Assembly: GCF_001898575.1 (NCBI RefSeq)
Contig: NZ_MKUD01000086.1
Coordinates: 149,613-213,612 of the forward strand
DNA length: 64,000 bases
Source: Spirosoma sp. 48-14
GTDB taxonomy: Bacteria; Bacteroidota; Bacteroidia; Cytophagales; Spirosomataceae
Direction: 5' to 3'
Below are positions 8,646-17,332 of the stretch, one piece after another. A model generated the notes under the pieces. It did not search any database. It was not told the origin of the DNA and worked only from the letters and a program-made list of their open reading frames with translations. The translations under genes and the position numbers were made by a program. Position 1 is the stretch's first letter, and each line of letters begins with the position of its first letter.

Positions 8646-8740
8646 AAAGAGGAGAAAGGAGGAAAGGGACGAAAGGAAAAAGGAGTTGCCCACAGCATTT
8701 ACCTTTTTCCTTTCGTCCCTTTCCTCCTTTCTCCTCTTTT
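8645..8740. terminator. Perfect 39-bp purine/pyrimidine hairpin
   Basis: Arms 8645-8683 and 8702-8740 are exact inverted repeats with an 18-nt loop. The left arm is almost pure A/G and the right arm almost pure C/T. It spans the whole gap between two convergent stop codons and touches both, so it should terminate both transcripts. Confidence 0.8.
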
Positions 8741-9665
8741 ATACATTCATCAGCGATTCCCGACGGCGCATTTTACCGGCTGGAATGCCAAACATCATTT
8801 TAAATCGGCGGCAGAAGTAGGCGGTATCTTTATAACCCACCTCAGACCCAATAGCCCGAATGCTCTTTTTGCTGGTACGCAACAACCCTACAGCCGCTTC
8901 CATACGCTGGTATTCGATATAATCCTGCGGGTTGATACCAGTAAGCATCTTAAAGTACTGGCCTACATAGTCTTCCGAAACGTTGGCCACATTAGCCAAT
9001 ACCTTGTTCGATAGATCACCGCCCAGATTTTCTTTAATATAAGCAAAGATATCGATCAGACGAGGGTCTTTGAAGTAGGTGCTATTGGTAACCAACTGCT
9101 CAACGAACAGGTGGTTTTTCAGAATGTATCGAACTACCTCAATAACAATTTCTTCGGTCTTTATCTTGATAATCCGGCCTTTACCCGCTAGGTCGGTCAT
9201 TTCTTCGGCCAGAATCTGATCGATGGTATTGGCCAGGTGATCTTCGCGTTTGATAATAAAAGGCGGTACGTCCAGTGAGTTAAAGAAGTTCACCGAATCG
9301 AATACTTTAGCTTCGAACGACACGTAGCCGAATGAGTTGGGTAGATGTCCGATTAGCTTCGGGTCATGATTGCCTTCCCAATACGATTCCCGATGGGTCA
9401 TGAACTCTTCATTCGAGACAATTTTTGGGTTGGTGGGATCACCATACGTAACCGTAACGTGTTTACCACCCGGTATGAATAGCATATCGCCAACTTCCAC
9501 CTTTATTTTTTCGTCGCCAATCGATACTTCACCGTTATATAAAATCAATAACGTGTTCTCAACATCATAGAAGTTTCTGATGGTGATAGGCTGCAGAATC
9601 CGAATGTTGCGGGCCTTGATAAATTTCACGCCCAGTGATTCGATTATTTTATTATAGTCTTCCAT
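8739..9665 (-). CDS. AraC family transcriptional regulator with cupin-like sensor
   Basis: 308 residues. The N-terminal half (about 20-80) is a cupin-like beta barrel (VEVGDMLFIPGGKHVTV); the C-terminal 100 residues hold two helix-turn-helix units (VLANVANVSEDYVGQYFKM and SIRAIGSEVGYKDTAYFCRR) ending in the FKMMFGIPAGKMRR motif of AraC/XylS proteins. The ligand is unknown. Two near-identical 16-bp direct repeats lie just upstream and may be its own binding sites. The next gene upstream on the same strand is an acyl-CoA dehydrogenase, whose control by this protein is only a possibility. Confidence 0.85.
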   Translation of the reverse strand: MEDYNKIIESLGVKFIKARNIRILQPITIRNFYDVENTLLILYNGEVSIGDEKIKVEVGDMLFIPGGKHVTVTYGDPTNPKIVSNEEFMTHRESYWEGNHDPKLIGHLPNSFGYVSFEAKVFDSVNFFNSLDVPPFIIKREDHLANTIDQILAEEMTDLAGKGRIIKIKTEEIVIEVVRYILKNHLFVEQLVTNSTYFKDPRLIDIFAYIKENLGGDLSNKVLANVANVSEDYVGQYFKMLTGINPQDYIEYQRMEAAVGLLRTSKKSIRAIGSEVGYKDTAYFCRRFKMMFGIPAGKMRRRESLMNV

Positions 9666-9707
9666 AGATGAAAGGTGCGTGTTGCCGAAGTTGTATTGCG
9701 CTCAAAG

Positions 9708-9741
9708 TTGCACAAAACTAATAATTTGTACAAAACTAATA
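9708..9741 (-). promoter_or_regulatory. Two 16-bp direct repeats upstream of the AraC gene
   Basis: TTGCACAAAACTAATA (9708-9723) and TTGTACAAAACTAATA (9726-9741) differ at one base and repeat every 18 bp. Read on the minus strand each contains TAGTTTTG, a perfect -7-like TAnnTTTG element. AraC proteins often bind tandem direct repeats, so this is a plausible promoter plus operator. Confidence 0.5.
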
Positions 9742-9838
9742 CAAGTATAAAAGTTTCCAAAAAATAAAAAAAATAATGCGTATTCAGGCCGAACACGCAT
9801 TATCGAATGATAAAAATTCAATTTTATATGTAATTACA

Positions 9839-11008
9839 TCATCGAATTAGCTCTCTGGCTATCACTAATTTTTGTATTTCGGACGTACCTTCATATATCT
9901 GAGTAATTTTAGCGTCCCGCATAAGACGCTCCACGTGAAATTCTTTCACATAACCGTATCCGCCATGGATCTGAACGGCTTCGGTAGTTGCCCACATAGC
10001 TACTTCAGAAGCAAATAATTTAGCCATGGCAGCGGCCTGTACATAGTCTTTATGCTCATCTTTCAGCCGGGCTGCTTTATAAACCAGTAATCGGGCTGCT
10101 TCGATTTTTGTGGCCATTTCGGCCAGTTTAAACTGAATAGCCTGATGGTCAAAGATTTGCTTTCCAAACGACCGGCGTTCCTGGCTATATTTCAAGGCTA
10201 GTTCATAGGCTCCGGCTGCAATACCCAGCGCCTGAGCTGCAATGCCGATACGGCCACCATTTAAAGTCGACATGGCAAATTTAAACCCGAAACCATCTTC
10301 CCCGATACGATTTTCTTTAGGAACTTTTACGTCGGTGAACAGCAGGGAATGCGTATCTGAGGCCCGGATACCCATTTTATCTTCCTTTTTACCAACCACA
10401 AAGCCGGGCGTTCCTTTCTCAATAATCAGACAATTGATGCCTCTGTGTTTCTTCTCCCGATCGGTTTGGGCAATGACCAGACAAACGCTCGACGAGTTGC
10501 CATTGGTAATCCAGTTTTTAGTCCCGTTCACTACATAATAATCACCTTTGTCTTCGGCTGTGGTGCTCTGCGAGGTGGCATCCGAACCCGCTTCAGGCTC
10601 CGACAGGCAGAATGCACCAATTATTTCGCCGGTTGCGAGTCGGGTAAGGTATTTCTGCTTCTGCTCTTCAGTGCCGAAAGATTCCAGTCCATAACAAACG
10701 AGTGAGTTGTTGACCGACATAATTACCGAAGCCGACGCATCGACTTTGGAAAGCTCTTCCATGGCCAGTACGTACGAAACCGTATCCATACCTCCTCCGC
10801 CATACTCAGGCGGCACCATCATGCCCAGGAAGCCCAGCTCGCCCATGCGTTTGACCTGCTCAGCCGGGAAACGGGCTTCGTTATCGCGTTCAACGATGCC
10901 GGGAAGCAGTTCATTCTGAGCGAAATCGCGGGCGGCTTCCTTTACGGCCATGTGCTCTTCCGATAAATTAAAATTTAATCCCTGTAATTCCAGCGATTCT
11001 GTTGCCAT
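9839..11008 (-). CDS. Acyl-CoA dehydrogenase (short/butyryl-CoA type)
   Basis: 389 residues, full length for the family. It oxidises an acyl-CoA to the trans-2-enoyl-CoA with FAD, passing electrons to ETF. Seen: FCLSEPEAGSDATSQ (the first family signature, flavin and substrate contact), WITNG, QAIQFKLAEMATKIEAARLL, and IYEGTSEIQKLVIAREL with the catalytic Glu in YEGTSE, placed as in short-chain enzymes. Chain length is not provable from sequence. A MaoC-type hydratase, which could act on an enoyl-CoA product, is encoded just upstream on the same strand. Confidence 0.92.
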   Translation of the reverse strand: MATESLELQGLNFNLSEEHMAVKEAARDFAQNELLPGIVERDNEARFPAEQVKRMGELGFLGMMVPPEYGGGGMDTVSYVLAMEELSKVDASASVIMSVNNSLVCYGLESFGTEEQKQKYLTRLATGEIIGAFCLSEPEAGSDATSQSTTAEDKGDYYVVNGTKNWITNGNSSSVCLVIAQTDREKKHRGINCLIIEKGTPGFVVGKKEDKMGIRASDTHSLLFTDVKVPKENRIGEDGFGFKFAMSTLNGGRIGIAAQALGIAAGAYELALKYSQERRSFGKQIFDHQAIQFKLAEMATKIEAARLLVYKAARLKDEHKDYVQAAAMAKLFASEVAMWATTEAVQIHGGYGYVKEFHVERLMRDAKITQIYEGTSEIQKLVIARELIR

Positions 11009-11096
11009 CTGAATTGCGTGGTTTTGTTTGTGACTGTGTAATGAGAAGGAGTAAAGATACGTAATTGGCTACTAAAGTAGTATGCAAGCATACTAC

Positions 11097-11558
11097 TTAT
11101 TCGAACAGTAACGTGATTAATTCGGCAACACAGGCGGGTTTGGGCCGATTCTCGATCTCGAAAATACATTCGGTTATTACTCGACTTCCGGTAGCCTGCG
11201 GTTCGACACTCAACAATCGGGCGTTTAATCGTAAACGACTGCCAACGGGTACAGCATTGGTAAATCGAATTTTATTGGCTCCGTAATTAATGCCCATCCT
11301 GACCGATTCGACCCGGTAAATCTGGGCCATAAGCTGCGGTGCCAGCGAGAGGGTAAGAAAACCATGGGCAATCGTTGTCTTATAAGGTGACTCAGTAGCA
11401 GCCCGTTCGGGGTCGGTATGTATCCATTGATAGTCGCCAGTGGCTTCCGCAAATCGGTCGACCATTTGCTGGGTGATTGATAGGTAGTCGGTGCTGCCCA
11501 GCGATTGACCAGCGAGAGCCGCTAGCTCAGTAAGGTTTCTGACGGTTAACATACGCAT
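11097..11558 (-). CDS. MaoC family (R)-enoyl-CoA hydratase-like protein
   Basis: About 153 residues with the hydratase 2 motif GDYQWIHTDPERA, holding the Asp and His that activate water, followed by AHGFLTLSL. It resembles the NodN/MaoC single hot-dog proteins that hydrate trans-2-enoyl-CoA. Two starts are close together (11558 and 11552); the longer one reaching 11591 would overlap the divergent hydrolase gene, so I prefer the shorter. The acyl-CoA dehydrogenase lies downstream on the same strand, consistent with one fatty-acid or branched-acyl step. Confidence 0.85.
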   Translation of the reverse strand: MRMLTVRNLTELAALAGQSLGSTDYLSITQQMVDRFAEATGDYQWIHTDPERAATESPYKTTIAHGFLTLSLAPQLMAQIYRVESVRMGINYGANKIRFTNAVPVGSRLRLNARLLSVEPQATGSRVITECIFEIENRPKPACVAELITLLFE

Positions 11559-11583
11559 TTGGGTTTTTTGCAACTTTGTTGGT

Positions 11584-12387
11584 ATGAGCAAAGCCAGGGT
11601 CCAAAAAATTGAGGTGGCAGGTAATCTGCTTGCCTACCAAACAATCGGGAATGGCCCGGTAGTTTTGCTGGCGTTTCATGGTTTTGGGCAGAATAGCCAT
11701 GTTTTCAAGGGGCTGGAAGTTACACTAGGAAATCAATATACCATTTTCGCGCTGGATTTATTTTTTCATGGCGAAAGCTGCTATCGGAAGAGGGAGCTTT
11801 TAACCAAAACTGCCTGGCAACAGCTTATTGGCGCTTTTTTACAGGAAAAAAATATTGATCGGTTCGCGTTGATGGGTTTTAGCTTAGGTGGCCGTTTTGC
11901 ACTGGCGACCGTCGAAGCCTTTGCTGATAGGCTTGATCAGTTAGTCTTAATTGCCCCCGATGGTATTACCCGCAGTGCGTGGTATCAACTGGCAACGGCC
12001 TCAAAGCCAGGACGATGGCTATTTCGGTATTTTTTGCAACATCTGACCGCTTTGAACCGATTGGGCCATCTGCTGACTCGATTAAGCCTGCTCAACCGGA
12101 CGGCTATGCGCTTTGCTGAACTGTCGCTTGGTACGCCCGAACAGCGGGAGCGGGTTTACCAAAGCTGGACACAGTTTCGACTGATTTCGCCCGATCTGGC
12201 TCATATTGCCGCATTGCTGAATAATCACGCGGTTAGGGTGCGTTTTTTTACAGGTGCTTTTGACCGGATTGTGCCCGGTTCATATATCCTTCCACTTTCC
12301 AAACAGCTCCGACATTATGACCTAACCGTTTTACGGACCGGCCACAATCGGCTGGTTGAATTAACGGCTGAGCAGCTGAGGCAGTAA
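11584..12387 (+). CDS. Alpha/beta hydrolase
   Basis: 267 residues. The fold shows LLAFHGFGQNSHVF (oxyanion region), the nucleophile elbow GFSLGG with Ser, an Asp in TGAFDRIVPGS and a His in TGHNRLVE. The substrate is unknown. There is no signal peptide. Its start is only about 25 bp from the divergent MaoC start, so the two promoters overlap or the genes share control. Confidence 0.82.
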   Translation: MSKARVQKIEVAGNLLAYQTIGNGPVVLLAFHGFGQNSHVFKGLEVTLGNQYTIFALDLFFHGESCYRKRELLTKTAWQQLIGAFLQEKNIDRFALMGFSLGGRFALATVEAFADRLDQLVLIAPDGITRSAWYQLATASKPGRWLFRYFLQHLTALNRLGHLLTRLSLLNRTAMRFAELSLGTPEQRERVYQSWTQFRLISPDLAHIAALLNNHAVRVRFFTGAFDRIVPGSYILPLSKQLRHYDLTVLRTGHNRLVELTAEQLRQ

Positions 12388-12416
12388 AAGGAGCCTCCTC
12401 CAGCAGAAGGGTTATG

Positions 12417-13091
12417 CTACTGTTTCAATGATTTCTGAATCGTACGCCAGAGTCCGGCAATGGAAACAATAACCAAGGCGACGACAACGATTTGCGTCCA
12501 GGAACCCTGATTCGGGTTGTCGAGCAGGGTTTTTATCGCATGGGCTTCGTGGCCTGACCACACGGCCAGAATGGTCCGGGGCGTCATACCCAGAAACCCA
12601 CCCAACAAAATATTTTTTAATCGGGCTCCCGATAAAGCAAAAAGCAGGTTGGTCAGGCCAAACGGAAGAATAGGAGAGAGTTTGGCGAAAAAGATTACCT
12701 CCAGCTCATTGTTCAGGATACGATCCAGTACCGATTGTGCTTTCGGATTGCGTCGGATGAAGGCCAGTACCCGGTCGTGATCGAGCCATCGAACAATTAG
12801 ATTGATGAGCAAAATACCACCAAAGTTGATGACAAACATCGGTAGAAGGGCATTCCAGCCCAGAAAGTAACCGAAAATCAGCGCCAGCATCGTTGGGGGA
12901 GTTAGGCCTGCCGAGGTTACAGCGCAGGTTAGGGTGATGCCGATCCATTGCCAGGTTGAGAAGCCAGCGATTACTGGTTCATAGACAATAGCGTAATAGG
13001 TCAGTACAGAGGTAAAGACAATTGGGGTTGCCGAGAGTATGAGTCCGGCAATGGCTGGGCCAGTTATGTTTTTAGGAATAGTGGTTTTCAC
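12417..13091 (-). CDS. VTT-domain (DedA/TVP38-like) membrane protein
   Basis: 224 residues with about five or six membrane segments. The central GYFLGWNALLPMFVINFGG and FFAKLSPILPFGLTNLLFAL fit the VTT (SNARE-associated) domain, with the conserved helix-breaking Pro/Gly-rich re-entrant stretch and GFLGMTPRTILAV. Proteins of this class are implicated in lipid scrambling or undecaprenyl-phosphate recycling; the role of this one is not known. It converges with the alpha/beta hydrolase. Confidence 0.78.
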   Translation of the reverse strand: MKTTIPKNITGPAIAGLILSATPIVFTSVLTYYAIVYEPVIAGFSTWQWIGITLTCAVTSAGLTPPTMLALIFGYFLGWNALLPMFVINFGGILLINLIVRWLDHDRVLAFIRRNPKAQSVLDRILNNELEVIFFAKLSPILPFGLTNLLFALSGARLKNILLGGFLGMTPRTILAVWSGHEAHAIKTLLDNPNQGSWTQIVVVALVIVSIAGLWRTIQKSLKQ

Positions 13092-13177
13092 TTAGTAGTA
13101 AACTGCAAGACGGGTGCTGGGGTTTTGGTAACCGTTGTGGTTATCCATTTGCGTTACAAACTTCGTTACTTTTGAGT

Positions 13178-14323
13178 ATGAAATTCGGAACCAAAGCCAT
13201 CCATGCCGGTATTGAGCCGGACCCAACGACGGGTGCTATCATGACACCCATTTATCAGACCTCGACCTATGTGCAGGAATCGCCGGGGAAGCACAAAGGG
13301 TATGAATACGCCCGCACGCAGAATCCGACCCGAACGGTGCTGCAAAATAACCTGGCCGCGCTTGAAAACGGCAAACATGGCATTTGTTATTCGTCGGGGT
13401 TAGGAGCAACCGATGCGATTCTGAAACTCTTCAAACCTGGCGACGAAATTATTGCCAGCAATGATCTGTATGGTGGTACCTACCGTATTATGGTTCGCGT
13501 ATTTCAGGAATTTGGCCTGACATTCAAATTCGTGGGGCTCGATGATCCGGCCAATCTGGAAGCGGCCATTACACCGGCTACTAAAATGGTCTGGATCGAA
13601 ACCCCGACCAATCCGTTGCTTCGTTTGGTCGATATTGCTGCTATTTCGGCCATCACCAAACGGCATACGATCCAACTGGTTGTGGATAATACATTTGCAT
13701 CGCCCTATCTGCAAAATCCGCTCGATCTGGGAGCCGATATTGTGATGCACTCCGTGACCAAATATCTCGGTGGACATTCTGATACAGTAATGGGGGCTAT
13801 CATCCTGAATGATGACGAAACGGCGCAGCGGCTGGCTTTTATTCAAAATGCCTGTGGAGCAGTGCCAGGGCCGCAGGATTGCTTTCTGGTATTACGAGGC
13901 ATCAAGACGCTGCATGTTCGAATGCAACGACACTGCGAAAATGCCATGAAAGTAGCCCGTTATCTGCAACAGCACCCGAAAGTGAGTCAGGTGCATTATC
14001 CTGGCCTGGAGTCGCACGTTGGGAATGAACTGGCTAAAACGCAGATGCGCGATTTTGGTGGCATGTTATCCTTTGAACTCAAAGGCGACTCGATGCCCGA
14101 AGCCGTGCGGGTCATGGAAAGTTTCGAAGTATTCTCATTGGGCGAATCGCTGGGCGGAGTAGAGTCACTTTGCACGCATCCAGCCAGTATGACACACGCC
14201 AGTATACCGAAAGAAGAACGTGAGCGAAACGGCCTGAAAGACACCCTTATTCGGCTCAGTGTCGGAATTGAGGATGTAGATGATCTGATTCAGGATCTGG
14301 AACAGGCCATTGGTAGATTATAG
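13178..14323 (+). CDS. Cystathionine gamma-synthase/lyase (Cys/Met PLP enzyme)
   Basis: 382 residues from the ATG at 13178. A fold-type I PLP enzyme of the Cys/Met metabolism family. Seen: [54 protein letters not shown], and [12 protein letters not shown] with the PLP-binding Lys; the C-terminal [16 protein letters not shown] and RLSVGIED are standard. It makes or cleaves cystathionine in Met/Cys interconversion; synthase and lyase cannot be separated by sight. A TACTTTTG -7-like element (13167-13174) ends only 3 nt before the ATG, so the transcript may be leaderless. No SAM riboswitch is seen. Confidence 0.9.
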   Translation: MKFGTKAIHAGIEPDPTTGAIMTPIYQTSTYVQESPGKHKGYEYARTQNPTRTVLQNNLAALENGKHGICYSSGLGATDAILKLFKPGDEIIASNDLYGGTYRIMVRVFQEFGLTFKFVGLDDPANLEAAITPATKMVWIETPTNPLLRLVDIAAISAITKRHTIQLVVDNTFASPYLQNPLDLGADIVMHSVTKYLGGHSDTVMGAIILNDDETAQRLAFIQNACGAVPGPQDCFLVLRGIKTLHVRMQRHCENAMKVARYLQQHPKVSQVHYPGLESHVGNELAKTQMRDFGGMLSFELKGDSMPEAVRVMESFEVFSLGESLGGVESLCTHPASMTHASIPKEERERNGLKDTLIRLSVGIEDVDDLIQDLEQAIGRL

Positions 14324-14418
14324 ATGTGACCGTAAAATCGGATGTTAGTCATATTAATGTAGTCTCATGAACGAAATATGAGAAAGCATTAACTTAACTA
14401 GCTAGCTGTATTCGTCTA

Positions 14419-17085
14419 ATGCGCTTCATTTGTACGGTCTTACTGATTGGTTTGCTGAAATCGGCGTTTGCCCAACTGCCGAGTGGGTTTGTGGAGAAAC
14501 AGGTTGCCCGTAATCTGAACCCGACAGGTCTTGCTTTTTCGCCCGATGGACGTCTTTTTGTGATAGAAAAAGACGGAAAAATTCGGGAAGTAGTAAAAGA
14601 TGTACTCTCGCCCGACCCGTTTATGACGGTTACTAATATTGACGTAACCAATGAGCGGGGCCTGTCGGGGATTTGCTTTCATCCTGATTTTCCGCGAACC
14701 CCTTATTTCTATGTCTACTATACCGTAAACGGCCAGAATCATAATCGGCTAAGTCGTTTTCGGGCACCTAATGGAGTTGCAGATCCGGCCAGCGAAACCG
14801 TATTAATCGATTTTGACCCCTTACTGGCGACGCTCCATAATGCCGGGGCTATGCGATTTGGACCCGACCGAAAGCTGTATATCGCTGTTGGTGAGGGTAC
14901 CAATGCCTCGGCCGCCCAGAGTCTTAACAGTTTGCTTGGTAAGGTGTTGCGTTTGAATGATGATGGCAGTATTCCAACCGATAACCCGTTTGTTGGTCAG
15001 CTGCAAGGTAAATACCAGGCTATTTATGCGCTGGGTTTACGGAACCCATTCAGTATGGACATCGACCCGGTATCCGGGCGGATTCTGGTTGGCGATGTTG
15101 GCGATGCCAGTTTTGAAGAAATCAATGAGATTCGTGCCGGGAAAAACTACGGTTGGCCGCTTATTGAAGGTCGTCGTACAAATCAGGATGCTCCTGAAAA
15201 TTATGCCGATCCGCTTCAGGTATATGACCATGATACCGGCTGTGCCATAACCGGTATGGCCATTTATAACCCGCCTACGCTTCGCTTCCCGACCGATTAT
15301 AAAGGCAAAGCATTTTTTGCAGATTACTGCAATGGTACCATCTACACGCTCGATCCGGCAAATGGTCAGGTCAATGGTTCGTTTGTGACAAATGTTGATC
15401 GACCTGTAGGGATAGCCACCAGCCCTGACGGATACTTGTATTATCTGGCCCGGTCTGGGCTTGGTGGGGGTACGCAGCAGGACAATACCTCAACCTGGAA
15501 TGGGTCCCTACATAAAGTGTCGTTCTTCGATTCGGGTTTGCCGTATATCAGCAGCCAGTCGCCCAATGCGTTTGTGCCCGTTGGCGAATCCATTACGTTC
15601 AGCGTCAATGCCGTCGGTCAGAAACCACTGACATACAAATGGTATCAGAATGGCAAACTGATAGCCGGAGCCGATCAGAGTCAATACACCATCAGTAGTC
15701 CTACGCTCGCCAATAATGGAGCTACATTCTACTGTATCGTTTCTAATACACTTGGAGCCGACAGTTCGGATGTGATGTCGCTACGCGTTGTGCAGGCGCA
15801 GCGACCCGTAGTACGCATTCAGCAACCCATAACCAACAAAACATACCGGGCAGGTGATGTGATCACCTTCGCTGGTGATGCGGTTAGTTCAAGTCAACAA
15901 CCTCTGTCTAATGCCAAGCTAACCTGGTGGATCGATTTTCATCATGACGATCACGTTCATCCGGCGCTTGACCCCGTTTCGGGCATTACGACAGGTACGT
16001 TCAAAATTCCCCGCGTGGGCGAGACGTCTACTGAAGTCTGGTATCGAATCCATCTGTTGGCAACTGATGTGTCGGGTTTGACGAACGAATCTTTTGTGGA
16101 TGTGAAACCCGAAATCGCTACGGTTACCATTGCCAGTAGTGTTACTGGAGTACGCGTGTATCTGGATGGAGAGCCCCGTCAACCAGATTTATCGTTTCAA
16201 TCGGTAGTGGGTATGTTGCGTAGCCTGGAAACAAAGCCGTATGCTGCTGCGTCGGAGGGGTTTTACAAATTCATAGGCTGGGGTAATGGCCAGAATGCGC
16301 CGTTAGTTACCTACGAAGTACAACCGGGTAATCCGATGCTGACGATGCAGTATCAGGCCTTACCGGCTTCGTCGGGAAATGGCTTATTGGGCGAATACTA
16401 CAGTAATACCGACCAGATTGCAGGTACACCAACCTTTACCCGAACGGATGAGACGATAAATTTTGACTGGGGCGAAGGCGAACCCGCGCCCAATGTAGGT
16501 GCCGATCATTTTGTGGTGCGCTGGACAGGTAAAATCCAGGTGCCCTTCAACGATACCTACACATTTTATACCCAAACCGATGATGGCGTTCGGCTTTGGG
16601 TGAATAACAAACAGTTAATTGATAAATGGGAAGCTCAGCCGTCGATCGAATGGTTAGGAAAGCTTGATTTGGTGGCTGGACAATCATACACGATCCAGAT
16701 GGATTTTCTTGAAAGCCAGGGTTACGCTACGTCAAAACTATTCTGGAGTTCGCCCCAATTTGAGAAATCGATCGTTAGCAAACCGTATCTGTTTAGCGGT
16801 AAGGTAGTAACGGGTACAACTCCTGAAGTCGAGACCGGATTAACGGTATTCCCTTCGCCAGCGCGCGAACAGATCACTGTTCGGTATAATGCCCAGATGC
16901 CGGGTATTGCTCAATTGTATGCGACGGACCTGCTGGGTCGAATGACCTACAATCGCTCTGTTCGATGTACAGCCGGTACAAATGAATATGGTGTTTCAGT
17001 AGCGGACTGGCCAGCCGGATTGTATCTGATTACATTGCACCCAACTGACCAGCCAGCCGTGCACCAGCGTTTATTGGTACGCTAA
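14419..17085 (+). CDS. Secreted PQQ-type sugar dehydrogenase with Ig-like, PA14 and T9SS sorting domains
   Basis: 888 residues. A signal peptide (1-18, ending FAQ) precedes a glucose/sorbosone dehydrogenase propeller (about 20-370: LAFSPDGRLFVIEKDGKI, GICFHPDF, HNAGAMRFGPD, GLRNPFSMD, GKNYGWPLIEG). After it come an Ig-like domain (about 375-455, with WYQNGKLIAGADQSQYTI), a further beta domain, a PA14-like domain (about 655-800, YTFYTQTDDGVRLWVNN) and a C-terminal type A T9SS sorting domain (about 808-888, TVFPSPAREQITV). It is predicted to be secreted and surface-attached, oxidising sugars with PQQ outside the cell. PA14 and Ig parts may bind glycans. No PQQ biosynthesis gene is seen in this window. 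Confidence 0.87.
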   Translation: MRFICTVLLIGLLKSAFAQLPSGFVEKQVARNLNPTGLAFSPDGRLFVIEKDGKIREVVKDVLSPDPFMTVTNIDVTNERGLSGICFHPDFPRTPYFYVYYTVNGQNHNRLSRFRAPNGVADPASETVLIDFDPLLATLHNAGAMRFGPDRKLYIAVGEGTNASAAQSLNSLLGKVLRLNDDGSIPTDNPFVGQLQGKYQAIYALGLRNPFSMDIDPVSGRILVGDVGDASFEEINEIRAGKNYGWPLIEGRRTNQDAPENYADPLQVYDHDTGCAITGMAIYNPPTLRFPTDYKGKAFFADYCNGTIYTLDPANGQVNGSFVTNVDRPVGIATSPDGYLYYLARSGLGGGTQQDNTSTWNGSLHKVSFFDSGLPYISSQSPNAFVPVGESITFSVNAVGQKPLTYKWYQNGKLIAGADQSQYTISSPTLANNGATFYCIVSNTLGADSSDVMSLRVVQAQRPVVRIQQPITNKTYRAGDVITFAGDAVSSSQQPLSNAKLTWWIDFHHDDHVHPALDPVSGITTGTFKIPRVGETSTEVWYRIHLLATDVSGLTNESFVDVKPEIATVTIASSVTGVRVYLDGEPRQPDLSFQSVVGMLRSLETKPYAAASEGFYKFIGWGNGQNAPLVTYEVQPGNPMLTMQYQALPASSGNGLLGEYYSNTDQIAGTPTFTRTDETINFDWGEGEPAPNVGADHFVVRWTGKIQVPFNDTYTFYTQTDDGVRLWVNNKQLIDKWEAQPSIEWLGKLDLVAGQSYTIQMDFLESQGYATSKLFWSSPQFEKSIVSKPYLFSGKVVTGTTPEVETGLTVFPSPAREQITVRYNAQMPGIAQLYATDLLGRMTYNRSVRCTAGTNEYGVSVADWPAGLYLITLHPTDQPAVHQRLLVR

Positions 17086-17120
17086 TCTTAGGGTCATTTT
17101 TGGTCATTAATTGTCATAGA

Positions 17121-17167
17121 TAACGGCCTTGATGTCGGTTTCTTAAAAATCGACATCAAGGCCGTTA
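17121..17167. terminator. Perfect 17-bp hairpin
   Basis: Arms 17121-17137 and 17151-17167 match exactly with a 13-nt loop, downstream of the sugar dehydrogenase. The rest of the gap to 17332 also holds a short direct repeat (ACCGACATCACGCC twice around 17273-17302), which I cannot assign. Confidence 0.7.
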
Positions 17168-17332
17168 TTCATTGCATAGTACTAAAGGCTTCTTGTTGTG
17201 GTGTCAGATGCTCACATCTGACAGGTTAGGTTTCTCAAAACCTATTCTAACTTTTTCAATAGGTTTTAAGAAACCGACATCACGCCAAAAACCGACATCA
17301 CGCCCACAGCCAATGGCAACCCAATAACTTTT

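Noticed and set aside
13092-13177. SAM riboswitch before the Cys/Met PLP gene
   Set aside because: The 86-bp gap has no SAM aptamer core and is too short for SAM-I.
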